A stretch of DNA of 64,000 bases, from IMG/VR virus record IMGVR_UViG_3300020198_000009, positions 16,430 to 80,429 of that record, one strand, 5' to 3'. Position numbers and translations under genes: made by a program. Origin of the DNA: a virus. The notes under the pieces are model-generated. The model did no database searches and was not told where the DNA came from. It worked only from the letters and a program-made list of their open reading frames with translations. Of the stretch, positions 18,457 to 27,481 are shown one piece after another. Each line of letters starts with the position of its first letter. Position 1 is the stretch's first letter.

Positions 18457-20385
18457 ATGATTGCCAGGTACGTCCGGCCAGGCGTCGAGATCCAGCAGGT
18501 CTTCCTGTCAGCCAACCCCACGCTGGTAGCCCCCGACCTGCCGACGGTCGTCGTGGGTCCGAACTACCAAATCGTCGAGGGCGGCGAGGGCGCGGCCTAT
18601 GCGGGCGCCGAACTGGCCCTGGCCTACCCGGACCTCGAAGCGGGCGCCATCATCCTGGAAGACGAGGTGGGCGTCAAGCTCTCGGCCGTGATCAACAAGG
18701 TCATGGGCCAGGCCGATTTGACCTGCGACGTGGCAGACGATGCGCTGACCATCGAGCCGGGCGAGAATGATCCCACCTTCGAGGCGACGGGCGTGGCGGT
18801 GGGCGATAGGATTGCCATCACCAAGGACAACGCGACCTACAGCGTCAAGGTCAAGGCCGTGGTCGACGCCACCACGCTGACCATCGACAAGGATCTCGAT
18901 CTGGCTGGCGCGGCCTTCCTGATCACCCGGCCGCATGCGGCCTTCTACATCCCGGTCGACTCGCTGACGGTCACGGCCGACGACGTGACCATCGCCGCAG
19001 ACCTGATGGTCGACGACCTGTCGGTCTACAGCGCGACGGCCACGGTCGATTACCGGGCGTTGCGCACCGGTACGGCCAACAAGCTGACGACCGTCAACCG
19101 GGCCAGCGACATCACCGCCAAGCTCGGGAAAATCGACGAGCTCAACCCGTTGGCCCTGGGCGCCTCGTTCGCCAAGGCCAACACGGTCAGCTCGGTGCTG
19201 GCCATGGGCATCGAGGGCACCGACGCGGCCGACTGGCTAACGGCCCTCGGCTTCTTGCAGAACGAGGACGTCTACACGGTGGTCCTGCTCACCCAGGACA
19301 GTGCCGTCCAGTCCCAGGTCAAGGCCCATGTCGACGGCATGTCGGTTCCCGAGAAGAGCCGTTTCCGCATCGGCTTCATCAATCTGGCCCACCCGCGCGA
19401 GTCGGTTGCGGCCGAACCGCTCACCCAGGCCTCCCTGGTCCGGGCCGGCGGGGTGGTCAGCGTCTCGCATGCCCAGGCCAATTTCTCGGGCAACGTCCTG
19501 GCCGGCGACTACGTCATCGTCACCAAGCGCACCGCCGCCCCGGCGACCGCCGATCCGACCCTGGAGGGGGCCTACATGGTCTCCTCGGTCAAGAATGACA
19601 GCACGTTGGTCGTCGAGTCCAAGCAGTACACCGGCTCGAATGGCACGTACAGCTTCGTCAAGAATCTCACGCAGGATTTCGCGGCCAACTCGGTTGACAT
19701 CAAGGTGGTCCGGGTCCTCGACAAGGACGGCCAGGCGATGGCCATCGCCCGGACCGCCGATTCGTACGGCGACCGCCGGATCTTCTACATCACCAACCAC
19801 GAGTGCGCGGCCACCGTTGGCGGCCAGGACCTGGTGCTGCCGGGCTACTACCTGTGCGCGGGCTTTGGCGGCATGAACGCCGGCAACCCGCCCCACCAGG
19901 GCTTCACCAACCTGGGCCTGCTGGGCTTCAAGAAGGTCCACTACGGGTCGAAGTACTTCAACGAGGATCAGTGCCAGCTCATCGCGGGATCGGGCGGTTG
20001 GCTGGTTATGCAGGAAACCGACGAGGGCCTGCCCTTCGCCTACCTCCAGACCTCGACCGACAACAGCACCATCCAGCGCCGGGAGCTGTCCATCACCAAG
20101 ACCCTCGACTACTACAGCAAGGGCCTCAAGGCAGTGGTGGGTCGCTTCATCGGCCCGTACAACATCGTCGACGAGACCCTTACGGCGCTGCACAACGGCA
20201 TCGAAGGCTTCCATCAGGGTCTCAAGAGCACGCGGTACGACAAGATTGGCGCGGTGCTCCTATCGGCCGAAATCGTCGAGATCAAGCAGGACGATCTCGA
20301 ATCGGATACCACCCGCATCACCACCCAGGTCGACATCCCGACGCCCTTCAACCGTGCCAAGGTGCGGGTCGAAGTCCAGTCGTAG
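18457..20385 (+). CDS. Tail sheath protein
   Basis: A 642-residue protein with the features of contractile tail sheaths: an N-terminal PGVEIQQV segment followed by a hydrophobic VVVGP turn, a long variable centre, and a conserved C-terminal domain. The latter runs from the LPGYYLCAGFGGMNAG glycine-rich turn through RRELSITKTLDYYSKGLK to a VRVEVQS-like final strand. The sheath contracts to drive the tube through the cell envelope. A strong AAGGAG precedes the ATG, and two tube-like paralogues follow 14 and 10 bases downstream. Presence of this gene is the main reason for calling the virus a myovirus. Confidence 0.75.
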   Translation: MIARYVRPGVEIQQVFLSANPTLVAPDLPTVVVGPNYQIVEGGEGAAYAGAELALAYPDLEAGAIILEDEVGVKLSAVINKVMGQADLTCDVADDALTIEPGENDPTFEATGVAVGDRIAITKDNATYSVKVKAVVDATTLTIDKDLDLAGAAFLITRPHAAFYIPVDSLTVTADDVTIAADLMVDDLSVYSATATVDYRALRTGTANKLTTVNRASDITAKLGKIDELNPLALGASFAKANTVSSVLAMGIEGTDAADWLTALGFLQNEDVYTVVLLTQDSAVQSQVKAHVDGMSVPEKSRFRIGFINLAHPRESVAAEPLTQASLVRAGGVVSVSHAQANFSGNVLAGDYVIVTKRTAAPATADPTLEGAYMVSSVKNDSTLVVESKQYTGSNGTYSFVKNLTQDFAANSVDIKVVRVLDKDGQAMAIARTADSYGDRRIFYITNHECAATVGGQDLVLPGYYLCAGFGGMNAGNPPHQGFTNLGLLGFKKVHYGSKYFNEDQCQLIAGSGGWLVMQETDEGLPFAYLQTSTDNSTIQRRELSITKTLDYYSKGLKAVVGRFIGPYNIVDETLTALHNGIEGFHQGLKSTRYDKIGAVLLSAEIVEIKQDDLESDTTRITTQVDIPTPFNRAKVRVEVQS

Positions 20386-20398
20386 GAGGAGCAGGTAG

Positions 20399-21169
20399 AT
20401 GGGTTCGCTTTCAGAGTTCCTGGCCCAGGAGAACTTCTTCAAGGACACCGCCCTGGTGGGTGGCAGCACTCCGAACCTCGACTTCGCCAACAAGTTCGTC
20501 CAGTTCAACGACGACCCGCTGCGGGTAGCCTCGGGCGAGGCATCCATCCTGTTTGCCGGGCCGCCCATCCTGGGCAAGCCGGCTGGCGACTTCGCCAGCC
20601 TGCTCATGCCCATCGGCGGCGTCCAGGGCATCCAGGACGGGGGCACGGCCAACGTGGTGCCCTATCGCGAGGTGGGCTCGAAGCTCAAGCGCGCCGCTCG
20701 CGCCAGCGCCGACTACCGCATCAGCATCGGCAAGGTCGTGACCTGGCACTCGAACCTGCTCCACGCGTTCTACTCCTGGATCCCCAAGCTGACGAGCAAG
20801 ACCACCACGTCGAAAGAACTGGAGATGCTCCTGGCACCGGGCAGCCCCAACGCGGGCGGCGGCAGCGATTCGACCGAAAAGAAGGAGGTCGGCCTGGGGC
20901 ACTGGATCAACCTGGATTCGGACATCTTCGCCGTGCCATTCGGCTGCCTGTTCCTGACCGTCACGGGCGGCGGCGAGATCCTGTCGCAGGAGTACTGGGA
21001 GCGCTGCCTGATCGCCGATCTCGGCAAGACGACCGGCGCGGGCCAACCCATGATCCAGGAGCAGGTCAGCCTGATCGTGGGCCGGAAGGTCCCGGCCGGC
21101 AACATCGCGGTCGGCATGACGGGGGCCAAGTTCAAGATCACGACCGGCAACGTCCCAGCCTCCAGATAG
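20399..21169 (+). CDS. Putative tail tube protein, copy 1
   Basis: A 256-residue protein placed directly after the sheath, the usual position of the tail tube gene. It is paralogous to the next gene: both share G-x-VQGIQ in the first half, an SD-x-x-AxP strand near residue 180, the block EYWERC, and a C-terminal MIQEQVSL/MLENMQLV helix followed by VxRRxxP. It starts at ATG with a GGAGG site. The family was not matched directly, so tube identity rests on position and size. Confidence 0.55.
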   Translation: MGSLSEFLAQENFFKDTALVGGSTPNLDFANKFVQFNDDPLRVASGEASILFAGPPILGKPAGDFASLLMPIGGVQGIQDGGTANVVPYREVGSKLKRAARASADYRISIGKVVTWHSNLLHAFYSWIPKLTSKTTTSKELEMLLAPGSPNAGGGSDSTEKKEVGLGHWINLDSDIFAVPFGCLFLTVTGGGEILSQEYWERCLIADLGKTTGAGQPMIQEQVSLIVGRKVPAGNIAVGMTGAKFKITTGNVPASR

Positions 21170-21178
21170 GCGGCAGAA

Positions 21179-21988
21179 ATGGCCGGCCTGCGAGATCTCG
21201 ACGGGCGCCGCTACGACGCCTTCACGAGGCTGGGCGACAGCGAAGCCCCGCCTAATCCGACCTCCAAGGTCGTCTGGCGAGACGAGCTGGCGGGAGACCT
21301 GCCCAACCCGGCCTTCACCTTCCTGCTCTCGGGTCCGCCCGAGGCGGCCATGGCCCATGTCGGGTCCATGACCCCCATCGGCATGGTGCAGGGCATCCAG
21401 TACGCCACCGCCCGGCAATCGGCCGACATCCCCGAACTGGGCGCCAAGCACTACCACACCTTCGGGTCGCGGTTCAAGCACAACATCACCATCGGGCGCA
21501 TCTGGGCGCGATCGGCCAATCTGCTCGGAGCCCTGTACCGCTGGCACATCCGGCAACTCACGACCGATAACGTCCAGGGCGGAAGCCCGGGAGCCAGGCT
21601 GATGTACGACCCGGCTTACCGGCAGCCCGTCGAGGCCAAGGCGCCCACGGTACCCGCAAGGGATCAGGGGCGAAGCTACCAGATCATGAGCGTCGATTCC
21701 GACCTGCTGGCCATCCCGCTGGGCCTGTACGTGCTCTACCTGACCGACGACGGCCAGGCGATCGCCGGCGAGTTCTGGGAGCGCTGCATGGTCATGCAGC
21801 TCGCCCGGGCGATCGACGTCAACAACCCGCTCATGCTGGAGAACATGCAGCTGGTCGCCCGGCGCGTGGTCCCTATGCTCTTCGGGGCGCCCTCGGGCGG
21901 CTTTGCTCGCCAGAAGGTGATCATCCCGGATCGCTCCGAGGGGCCCGACTTCCGCCCACCCCCGCGCCCCGCCATGGAATCGGCCTAG
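21179..21988 (+). CDS. Putative tail tube protein, copy 2
   Basis: A 269-residue paralogue of the preceding gene, sharing GMVQGIQ, the SDLLAIPLGLYVLYLTDDG strand pair and the FWERCMV block, with a longer Pro/Arg-rich C-terminus. The divergence suggests distinct roles, for example main tube versus tube terminator or initiator. The ribosome binding site is weak. Its stop overlaps that of the opposing gene, so the two operons converge without a spacer. Confidence 0.55.
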   Translation: MAGLRDLDGRRYDAFTRLGDSEAPPNPTSKVVWRDELAGDLPNPAFTFLLSGPPEAAMAHVGSMTPIGMVQGIQYATARQSADIPELGAKHYHTFGSRFKHNITIGRIWARSANLLGALYRWHIRQLTTDNVQGGSPGARLMYDPAYRQPVEAKAPTVPARDQGRSYQIMSVDSDLLAIPLGLYVLYLTDDGQAIAGEFWERCMVMQLARAIDVNNPLMLENMQLVARRVVPMLFGAPSGGFARQKVIIPDRSEGPDFRPPPRPAMESA

Positions 21989-23014
21989 GCTTCGAGGCGC
22001 GGCAACGGACCGACGTCCGGTGCCAGCCGGGGCAGACCCATGTCGGGCAGGACGGACTCGGACGACGTGTCAGGACCAGACGCCGGTTTCGGGGTTGCGC
22101 GTGCCAGGTCCTGCTCCAGTCGCCGAAGGTCGATACCCGGGCCCATCCTCCGCACCGCCGAGCGAATCCTTTGCCATGGCTGCATCGAGCACCTCCGCGA
22201 AGACCGTCTCGAAATCCCGGCCCTCGACCGGATCGAGATACCACATCCGGGATCTGTCTGGAAAGGCGAAGTCGGGGATGGGCAGGCGCGCCAGCGGCCC
22301 ACCGATGTCGGCTTCCTTGATCGTGAGGATCTGGCGCACGCCATAGCGCCGGCGCTCGGTGCGCTGGACGCCCGTGACGTGCCAGACGTGGTTGGGCGGC
22401 ACCATCTCGACCAGCACATCCTCGGGGGCGATGAGCGTCCAGTTGCTGGTCCAGCAGTTCCCGTTGGAATTCTCGCTGATGATTTCCTCGCGCACCTCGA
22501 CCCCCTGGCTCTTGAGGGCCTGGATGCCGATGTAAAAGGGGACCGGTGGGTAGTAGCCGCCCTCCAGGCCAACCCCGAAGCACACGGTGCAGTTGCTTCC
22601 GGCCGGCCCGCGCACCGGATCGCGCGCGCAGCGCGTACAGCGCTTGCCGCTGCGCCGACGCGCGTAGAGCAGGGCCGGCACGCCATCGAAACGGGCCAGC
22701 TGGAAGCGCTCGCGCCGCCCGAAGCGCAGGGCCGCATCGTCGGGGGCCACCGACAGCGCCGCGACGTTCGAGACCACCCGCTCGCCCTCGACGATGGCCT
22801 CAACCCGGTAGAAAAGTGGATCGAACTTGCCGTGACGCACGATGCGATCGACGTAGGCCAGGGCCTTGACGGCCCCCACCGGCTCGAAACCCGTGACGGC
22901 GCTGCCCGAGCGCTGGACCTCGAAGCGCACGTCGTCCTCGATGTCCTCGGAGGGCTCCCAGCGCAGCGCAATGCGATCGTGCGACACGAAGAGCGTCTGG
23001 AGCCGGATCTCCAT
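21985..23014 (-). CDS. Virion protein with Cys cluster
   Basis: A 314-residue protein. The first 90 residues look like a fibronectin-III-type beta sandwich (RIALRWEPSEDIEDDVRFEV, then FYRVEAIVEGERVVSN). Residues about 120-145 contain four cysteines as C-x2-C and C-x2-C (RCTRCARDP, NCTVCFGVG), a zinc-ribbon-like insert, followed by GLEGGYYPP. The C-terminal 90 residues are disordered-looking. It sits at the distal end of the head operon, where neck or head-completion proteins are usual. Confidence 0.65.
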
Positions 23015-23017
23015 GGC

Positions 23018-23539
23018 CTAGAGCCAGCCCCAGCCGCCGGGCGACCCGACCCCCGACCAGCCGTTGGCGACGTTGAGGCGTGCCTTGAGCTTGTTCATGC
23101 GATCGTCGTTGCGCGCCTCCTCGTGGCGGGCGATTTGCAGCAATGGCTGCCATTGCTCGTGGATGGGCACCTGCAAGCCGGCATCCTGGGCCGACCATTG
23201 CTGGCGGGCATGCCAGGTGTAGAGCTTCTGGAGGGCGCCCGCGACGGCCATGTCTTCGAGCAGTTTCCGATCGGGGAAGTCCTTGGGCCCATACTGGGTG
23301 AACATGGGCGGTGCGGCATTGAACTCGGCGATGGCGTCGACCACGCAGTTGCAGTACTCGTCGTCGGTGAGCTCGTAGCGCACCAGCTCGTTGAGGTGCG
23401 GGTAGTCGCGCAACTCGCCCCGCACGTCCTCGATGGTGATGGCCACCTGGTCCATCACGTCGGCCGGAATCGGCACCTTGGCCTGGTTCTCATCGAGGGT
23501 GTAACCCTTGATGAGATCCTTGGCGCCGTAGGTGGGCAT
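23018..23539 (-). CDS. Putative neck/head-completion protein
   Basis: A 173-residue, mostly helical protein with a Gly/Trp C-terminal tail. It lies three bases before the Cys-cluster virion protein and downstream of the capsid genes. A small helical protein in this position often joins portal to tail. No family match is certain. Confidence 0.6.
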   Translation of the reverse strand: MPTYGAKDLIKGYTLDENQAKVPIPADVMDQVAITIEDVRGELRDYPHLNELVRYELTDDEYCNCVVDAIAEFNAAPPMFTQYGPKDFPDRKLLEDMAVAGALQKLYTWHARQQWSAQDAGLQVPIHEQWQPLLQIARHEEARNDDRMNKLKARLNVANGWSGVGSPGGWGWL

Positions 23540-23621
23540 GGTAGGGTCCTTTCACCAGCAGGCGCCCGCGGCCGAACCGCGAGCGCCGGGCTGTTGTCGG
23601 GTGTCTAGGGGGGGGCGTCGG

Positions 23622-23993
23622 TTATCTCTTGCCGCGCCGCCGCGGCTTGGCGCTGACCCGCTCGGGCCCCATGGCCTCGGGCTCGGGAGACTGATCGTCG
23701 GCGTCGGTGGCCAGCGGGTCGTCGACCAGGATGGCTGGACCTTCCGGGGCCGGCTCGGGCGCCGGTGGCGAGGCGGCTGCCATGGCCGGCTTAGGCCTGG
23801 GCTTGGCCTCGACCTTGACGGGCGCCGGGCCGATGGCAATCCGGGGCGGATTGGCTTCCAGCCAGCGCCGGCCGTGATGGCGCAGCCAGTGGTCGAACTG
23901 GCGCTGCTCGATGTCCCGGCCCTGGCCCGGGCCGATGGACTTGCCGGCCACGACGATCGTGGCGCGATCGAGCAGATTGGTCACATAGGGCAT
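23622..23993 (-). CDS. Small Pro/Ala-rich virion-region protein
   Basis: A 123-residue protein. I chose the ATG giving MPYVTNLL because the longer frame begins inside the promoter leader element and GAGGAAG precedes this ATG. The first 65 residues look folded (ATIVVAGKSIGPGQ, HWLRHHGRRWLE); the rest is Pro/Ala/Glu-rich and ends in a basic KPRRRGKR tail. About 80 bases of non-coding sequence separate it from the next gene. Confidence 0.55.
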   Translation of the reverse strand: MPYVTNLLDRATIVVAGKSIGPGQGRDIEQRQFDHWLRHHGRRWLEANPPRIAIGPAPVKVEAKPRPKPAMAAASPPAPEPAPEGPAILVDDPLATDADDQSPEPEAMGPERVSAKPRRRGKR

Positions 23994-24011
23994 GCCGCTT
24001 CCTCGCTCTGT

Positions 24012-24033
24012 AGGTCCTACCACTTGAATTATA
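24012..24033 (-). promoter_or_regulatory. Promoter TATAAT + TGGTAGGACCT
   Basis: On the minus strand TATAAT (24033-24028) is followed five bases later by TGGTAGGACCT (24022-24012). The arrangement is nearly base-for-base that of 16807-16786, including the TATAATTCAA context. It lies immediately after a GC-rich hairpin. Confidence 0.75.
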
Positions 24034-24034
24034 G

Positions 24035-24060
24035 GCCGCCGCCCTGCGAGGGGCGACGGC
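24035..24060 (-). terminator. GC-rich hairpin after major capsid gene
   Basis: The arms GCCGTCGCCC and GGGCGGCGGC can pair over ten positions with one mismatch around a six-base loop. The hairpin lies 25 bases after the capsid stop codon and abuts the next TATAAT. There is no T-run, so it is not a classical intrinsic terminator; it may end or protect the capsid transcript. Confidence 0.45.
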
Positions 24061-24084
24061 CAGACCAGGCTCGCGGGCGCCGAC

Positions 24085-25014
24085 CTAGGTCAACGTCTGC
24101 TTGAGCACGCCGCGCCGGTTCATGATTGACCGACCGATGATTTCGCGCGTATTGGTCGAGAGGATGCCGTCCTCGAACTTGAGCCACTGCTCGGCGTCGG
24201 CGAGCATCTTGGCGACGCCCAGGTACTTCTGGGGGGCCAGGTAGTATAGTATGCCTTCTGGGATGACGTCCGAATTATTCGTCGTCGCCCAGACAAGGCC
24301 GAACCAGGACTTGTAGCTCGTAGCGTCGCCCTTGGCGCCGTGTTCGACGATCGGCTGCATCACCAGCGAGCCCACTTCGCTGCTATTCCAACGAAGGATG
24401 TCTGCGTACGTCGCTTCGTGCAGCGCTACGCTCTGGACCATCAGTCGATTCCGGCTGACGGCCTTGAGCGCCTCGGACAGGGCGTCCTTGCTGAACGGGG
24501 CTGCGCTGGAGATGTCGTTGTCGTCACCGACCGAAGCGACACAGCGCTCGAAAGCGTTCACCAGGAAGATGTCCTCGACCGCGAGGATGTCATTCTTGGC
24601 GACGCTTTCGACAAAAGTTCGTATCGGGTAGTTGTTGGCGAGCAGCTGGGTCTCGGTCAGGCGGATCGTCTTGGTCTTGATGGGTTTGAAGTACACCGGC
24701 GCGACGCTCGACCGGAACCAGAGATCCTTGGACGGCTGCATGAAGTCGACGGCCGTCGCCAAGTACTCGTTGAACTGAACGGCCACCGGCACGAAAATGA
24801 CCGGCACGTCGGGATAGTCCTTGTCGGTCGACAGCTGCATGGGCGTCACCGGCTCGAAGGGGAGCAGGCGACGGCCGATGCCGTCTTCCCGGAGCAGGGT
24901 CAGGACGATGTCCTCGTTGATGGTGTTGGCCACCTTCTCGCGGCCCGCTTCGCCGTTGCGCAATTCGAGCAAAAGGCCCTGATTGAGCGTCCGGGCGTCT
25001 GCCATGTCACTCAT
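24085..25014 (-). CDS. Major capsid protein
   Basis: A 309-residue protein fitting an HK97-fold capsid subunit without a long scaffolding arm. It has an N-terminal helical arm (LNQGLLLELRNGEAG), a central part with FKPIKTKTIRLTE and RLMVQSVALHEATY (spine-helix-like), and a C-terminal axial region ending IIGRSIMNRRGVL. It is preceded by a decoration-like gene, a protease and portal-operon genes, as expected for a head cluster. The local base composition is visibly less GC-rich than the neighbours, as often seen in a highly expressed gene. The start has CGAGGAG upstream. A following hairpin may end the transcript. Confidence 0.75.
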   Translation of the reverse strand: MSDMADARTLNQGLLLELRNGEAGREKVANTINEDIVLTLLREDGIGRRLLPFEPVTPMQLSTDKDYPDVPVIFVPVAVQFNEYLATAVDFMQPSKDLWFRSSVAPVYFKPIKTKTIRLTETQLLANNYPIRTFVESVAKNDILAVEDIFLVNAFERCVASVGDDNDISSAAPFSKDALSEALKAVSRNRLMVQSVALHEATYADILRWNSSEVGSLVMQPIVEHGAKGDATSYKSWFGLVWATTNNSDVIPEGILYYLAPQKYLGVAKMLADAEQWLKFEDGILSTNTREIIGRSIMNRRGVLKQTLT

Positions 25015-25039
25015 TGTTCGTTTCTCCTCGTTGCTGCGC

Positions 25040-25552
25040 TTACAGCGTGATGCGCGCGGCGATTGAGCTCGCGCCGACCACTGTCGCCGGAGCCAGGACC
25101 TGCCCGATGACCGTGTCGTTGTCGCCGGCCACGTCGAGCTTGCCGTTGGTGATGGTGAGGTTGGCGCCGGCCGTGTAGTCAGCCAGCTGGGTGCCGCCGT
25201 CGGCGATGGTGAGCACCGCGCTCGGCCAGACGCCCTCGATGGTGCCGGCCAGGCCGGTGGGAGTGTCGGTGCGATCCTCGCCCGGGAATGCGCTGTTCTC
25301 GTCGACGATCGCGATGATGCGCTCGGAAAACGCCGTGAAGATGAGCACGCGCTTGCCGGCCGCGGTGTCGGCCGAGACCCACTTGCCCTGGCCGTCCGGC
25401 TTGAGGAACATTCCGTCCTTGATCGCGGCCGCCACGTCGACGGTACTCGCGAGCGGGCAGGGCTGCTTGTAGTAGTTGCCGGCGATCAGATCGAACTTGC
25501 CATCGTCGATGGTCTTGCGCAGATCGCCCGGCTTACCGAAACTGATAGGCAT
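25040..25552 (-). CDS. Putative capsid decoration protein
   Basis: A 170-residue beta-rich protein rich in Gly, Thr and Ala with a good CGAGGAG ribosome binding site. It lies directly before the major capsid gene, where capsid-stabilising or decoration proteins are typically encoded. Strands such as GKRVLIFTAFSERIIAIVDE and the terminal GASSIAARITL fit a small beta-barrel. Identity is inferred from position, size and composition. Confidence 0.55.
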   Translation of the reverse strand: MPISFGKPGDLRKTIDDGKFDLIAGNYYKQPCPLASTVDVAAAIKDGMFLKPDGQGKWVSADTAAGKRVLIFTAFSERIIAIVDENSAFPGEDRTDTPTGLAGTIEGVWPSAVLTIADGGTQLADYTAGANLTITNGKLDVAGDNDTVIGQVLAPATVVGASSIAARITL

Positions 25553-25570
25553 GGTCTTTGCGTCTCCTCG

Positions 25571-26458
25571 TTAGAGCCCGGAATGGCCGCGATAGGCGTC
25601 CAGGCACATCTGCTCGAACCCGTTGGTCTGGGGCTTGCCGGGCGTCTCGGCCCCGACGGCCTCGCCCAGTCCGGCGGTCTTGAGATTCTCCTGACCGCGC
25701 AGGAAGGCCGAGAACAGCGTCTGGGCATCCTCGGGGCTGCGTAGGTAGGTGTCCTCGAAGATCCGCGCGTGCTTGTCGAGCTCGGCATCCGCGATGACCC
25801 CGGCGTCGACCAAGTCGCGGGCGTACTTGGCACCATTGGCCATCGCCGGGATGCGTTCGAGCAGGTCGGCGGCGGCTTGCAGGTGCGCACTGGCACTCAT
25901 GGACTCGTGACTCCTCTTTTCTTCCAGGTGCCGGGCGATTTCGGTTCCGCCGTAGGCCGCCGCCGCGTCGGTGGCGATGTTGCGAACGGTCTTACCGGCT
26001 TCGCCCGTGAGGCTGGGGACTCGCACCCCGTGGAAAGTCGTGGCGAAATCCCTGTTCTTGCGGGCTTTTGCCACCAGGCTCCGGATGTCCTCGCTGGGAT
26101 TATAGTGATTCTCAATGAGATCCCGGAGGTGATCGCGCAGTACTTTTTCACGCCCTGGGTCCGTTTTTCGGACGTTTTCGAGTTTTTTCGCGATTCGCTC
26201 CCAATCCTCGGCGCGCACCGTGAGATCCTCGCGCCGCACGAAGGCCCGGTGACGTGGCGCCAAGGCGAAATCCACCTTCTCGCCCAGGCGCGCCAGGGCC
26301 GCCCCCCATTCGCGGGGATCGGCCGCGGCGGGCAGCGATCGGCCCGTGAACTCGCGACTGACGGCCGAGATGGGCCGGTACAGCACATGATGGCCGATGT
26401 CGGCCAACAGGCTGCCGTTCTCGGGCCGGACCAGCAGGTCGTGGATGTCGGCCCGCAT
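25571..26458 (-). CDS. Head-cluster protein, unknown
   Basis: A 295-residue, strongly helical, charged protein. Residues 95-130 form a possible coiled coil (WERIAKKLENVRKTDPGREKVLRDHL broken into heptads). It lies between small tagged proteins and the decoration/capsid genes, the normal place for a scaffold or internal core protein. No domain is recognised. Confidence 0.6.
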   Translation of the reverse strand: MRADIHDLLVRPENGSLLADIGHHVLYRPISAVSREFTGRSLPAAADPREWGAALARLGEKVDFALAPRHRAFVRREDLTVRAEDWERIAKKLENVRKTDPGREKVLRDHLRDLIENHYNPSEDIRSLVAKARKNRDFATTFHGVRVPSLTGEAGKTVRNIATDAAAAYGGTEIARHLEEKRSHESMSASAHLQAAADLLERIPAMANGAKYARDLVDAGVIADAELDKHARIFEDTYLRSPEDAQTLFSAFLRGQENLKTAGLGEAVGAETPGKPQTNGFEQMCLDAYRGHSGL

Positions 26459-26475
26459 CGCGGGACCCCCGGGGC

Positions 26476-26679
26476 CTAGGCCAATGGAGGCTGGTTGCAG
26501 AGCTCCATGAAGATCAGGTCCTCATAGATGCCGGCCAGCTTCTCGGTGTAGATCGGGTCGAACCCGGCGGCCGCAGCGCCCGGCACCGTGCCGGCGGCCT
26601 TCTCGGCGCCCAGCTGCATGGCCGCGGCGCGGAGTTCGGCGGCGACCTTGCCCAGCGCTTCTTCGATCTTGGGATCCAT
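26476..26679 (-). CDS. Small head-cluster protein
   Basis: A 67-residue, Ala-rich helical protein with GGAGAT upstream of the ATG. It ends IYTEKLAGIYEDLIFME, which faintly resembles the Y-x-x-G-x-x-F C-terminal segments of other virion-type proteins here. It is co-transcribed with the tandem duplicates upstream. Confidence 0.55.
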   Translation of the reverse strand: MDPKIEEALGKVAAELRAAAMQLGAEKAAGTVPGAAAAGFDPIYTEKLAGIYEDLIFMELCNQPPLA

Positions 26680-26691
26680 GGGGATGATCTC

Positions 26692-26973
26692 CTAAGAGGC
26701 GGCGTAGCCGGCGTTGAAGGCGGCCTGCTTGTCGAGTTCGAACAGGATGGCGTCGAACTCGGGATCGGCGGCGGCGAGTTTGTCGAGCTGGTCGTAGAAG
26801 GCCGTGTTGAAGAGATCGGAAGCCGCGTCGTCCTGGGCATAGGCGCTCTTGACGGCCAGTTCTTCCCAGTAGGCGTTGTTCCAGGCGATCTCGGCGGCCG
26901 ATTTGGTCTGCTGGAGCTCGGGGACCGCGCCCTGATTGGCCAGCAGGTTCTGGTAGGCGGTGTAGGGATCCAT
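26692..26973 (-). CDS. Small tagged head protein (MDPYTAY), duplicate B
   Basis: A 93-residue acidic helical protein beginning MDPYTAYQNLLA, one of the MDPYTAY variants of the N-terminal tag. Its C-terminal half (FNTAFYDQLDKLAAADPEFD and on to AAFNAGYAA) is nearly identical to the end of the next upstream gene, marking a local duplication. A strong AGGAGG precedes the start. A scaffold, internal core or packaged-protein role is plausible from the tag and position. Confidence 0.65.
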   Translation of the reverse strand: MDPYTAYQNLLANQGAVPELQQTKSAAEIAWNNAYWEELAVKSAYAQDDAASDLFNTAFYDQLDKLAAADPEFDAILFELDKQAAFNAGYAAS

Positions 26974-26982
26974 GTCTTCCTC

Positions 26983-27432
26983 CTACTGGACGGAACCAGC
27001 GGCGTAGCCGGCGTTGAAGGCGGCCTGCTTCTGCTGCTCGAACAAGAGGGCGTCGAACTCGGGGTCGGCCGCAGCGAGCTTGTCTATCTGATCGAAGAAG
27101 GCCTCGTTGAAGAGGGCCTGCTTGGTCTGGGGATCGAAATCGTACTCGGCGGCCTCTTTGGCGACCAGGTCGCCCAGCAGCAGGTTGCGCTCGGCCAGGG
27201 CCGCGTTGTAGCGGGTGATGGCCGCGGTCGCGTACGCCGCCTTGATGTGATCGGGCAGATTCGCGATGTCCTGCGCGATCTTCTCGGCCGGGACTTCCGG
27301 ATTGCCCTGGCCGGCCGCCTTGATCTCCGGGGCGGCCGGGTCGATCGCCGGAGTCTCGGCGGGTGCCGCCGCAGCGGCCTTGGTGACCTGTTCCTGCTCC
27401 ATTGCGGTCAGGAGATCGTCGAGGTAGCTCAT
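26983..27432 (-). CDS. Small acidic head protein, duplicate A
   Basis: A 149-residue acidic protein beginning MSYLDDLLTAMEQEQ, followed by an Ala/Pro linker and a helical C-terminus. The final 45 residues repeat those of the downstream 93-residue gene. Acidic, Ala/Glu-rich helical composition fits a scaffold or core protein. It lies behind its own TATAAT promoter at 27464. Confidence 0.65.
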   Translation of the reverse strand: MSYLDDLLTAMEQEQVTKAAAAAPAETPAIDPAAPEIKAAGQGNPEVPAEKIAQDIANLPDHIKAAYATAAITRYNAALAERNLLLGDLVAKEAAEYDFDPQTKQALFNEAFFDQIDKLAAADPEFDALLFEQQKQAAFNAGYAAGSVQ

Positions 27433-27458
27433 GGTTTTTCGCAGGGCCTCCTGTTCGA

Positions 27459-27481
27459 ATTATAGAGTGGTGGTATTACCA
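27459..27481 (-). promoter_or_regulatory. TATAAT promoter with TGGTAATACCA upstream
   Basis: On the minus strand, TGGTAATACCA (27481-27471) precedes TATAAT (27464-27459) by six bases. The element therefore lies inside the presumed -35/-10 spacer, unlike the downstream placement at 16786 and 24012. The -10 overlaps the stop codon of the preceding gene. Confidence 0.6.
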
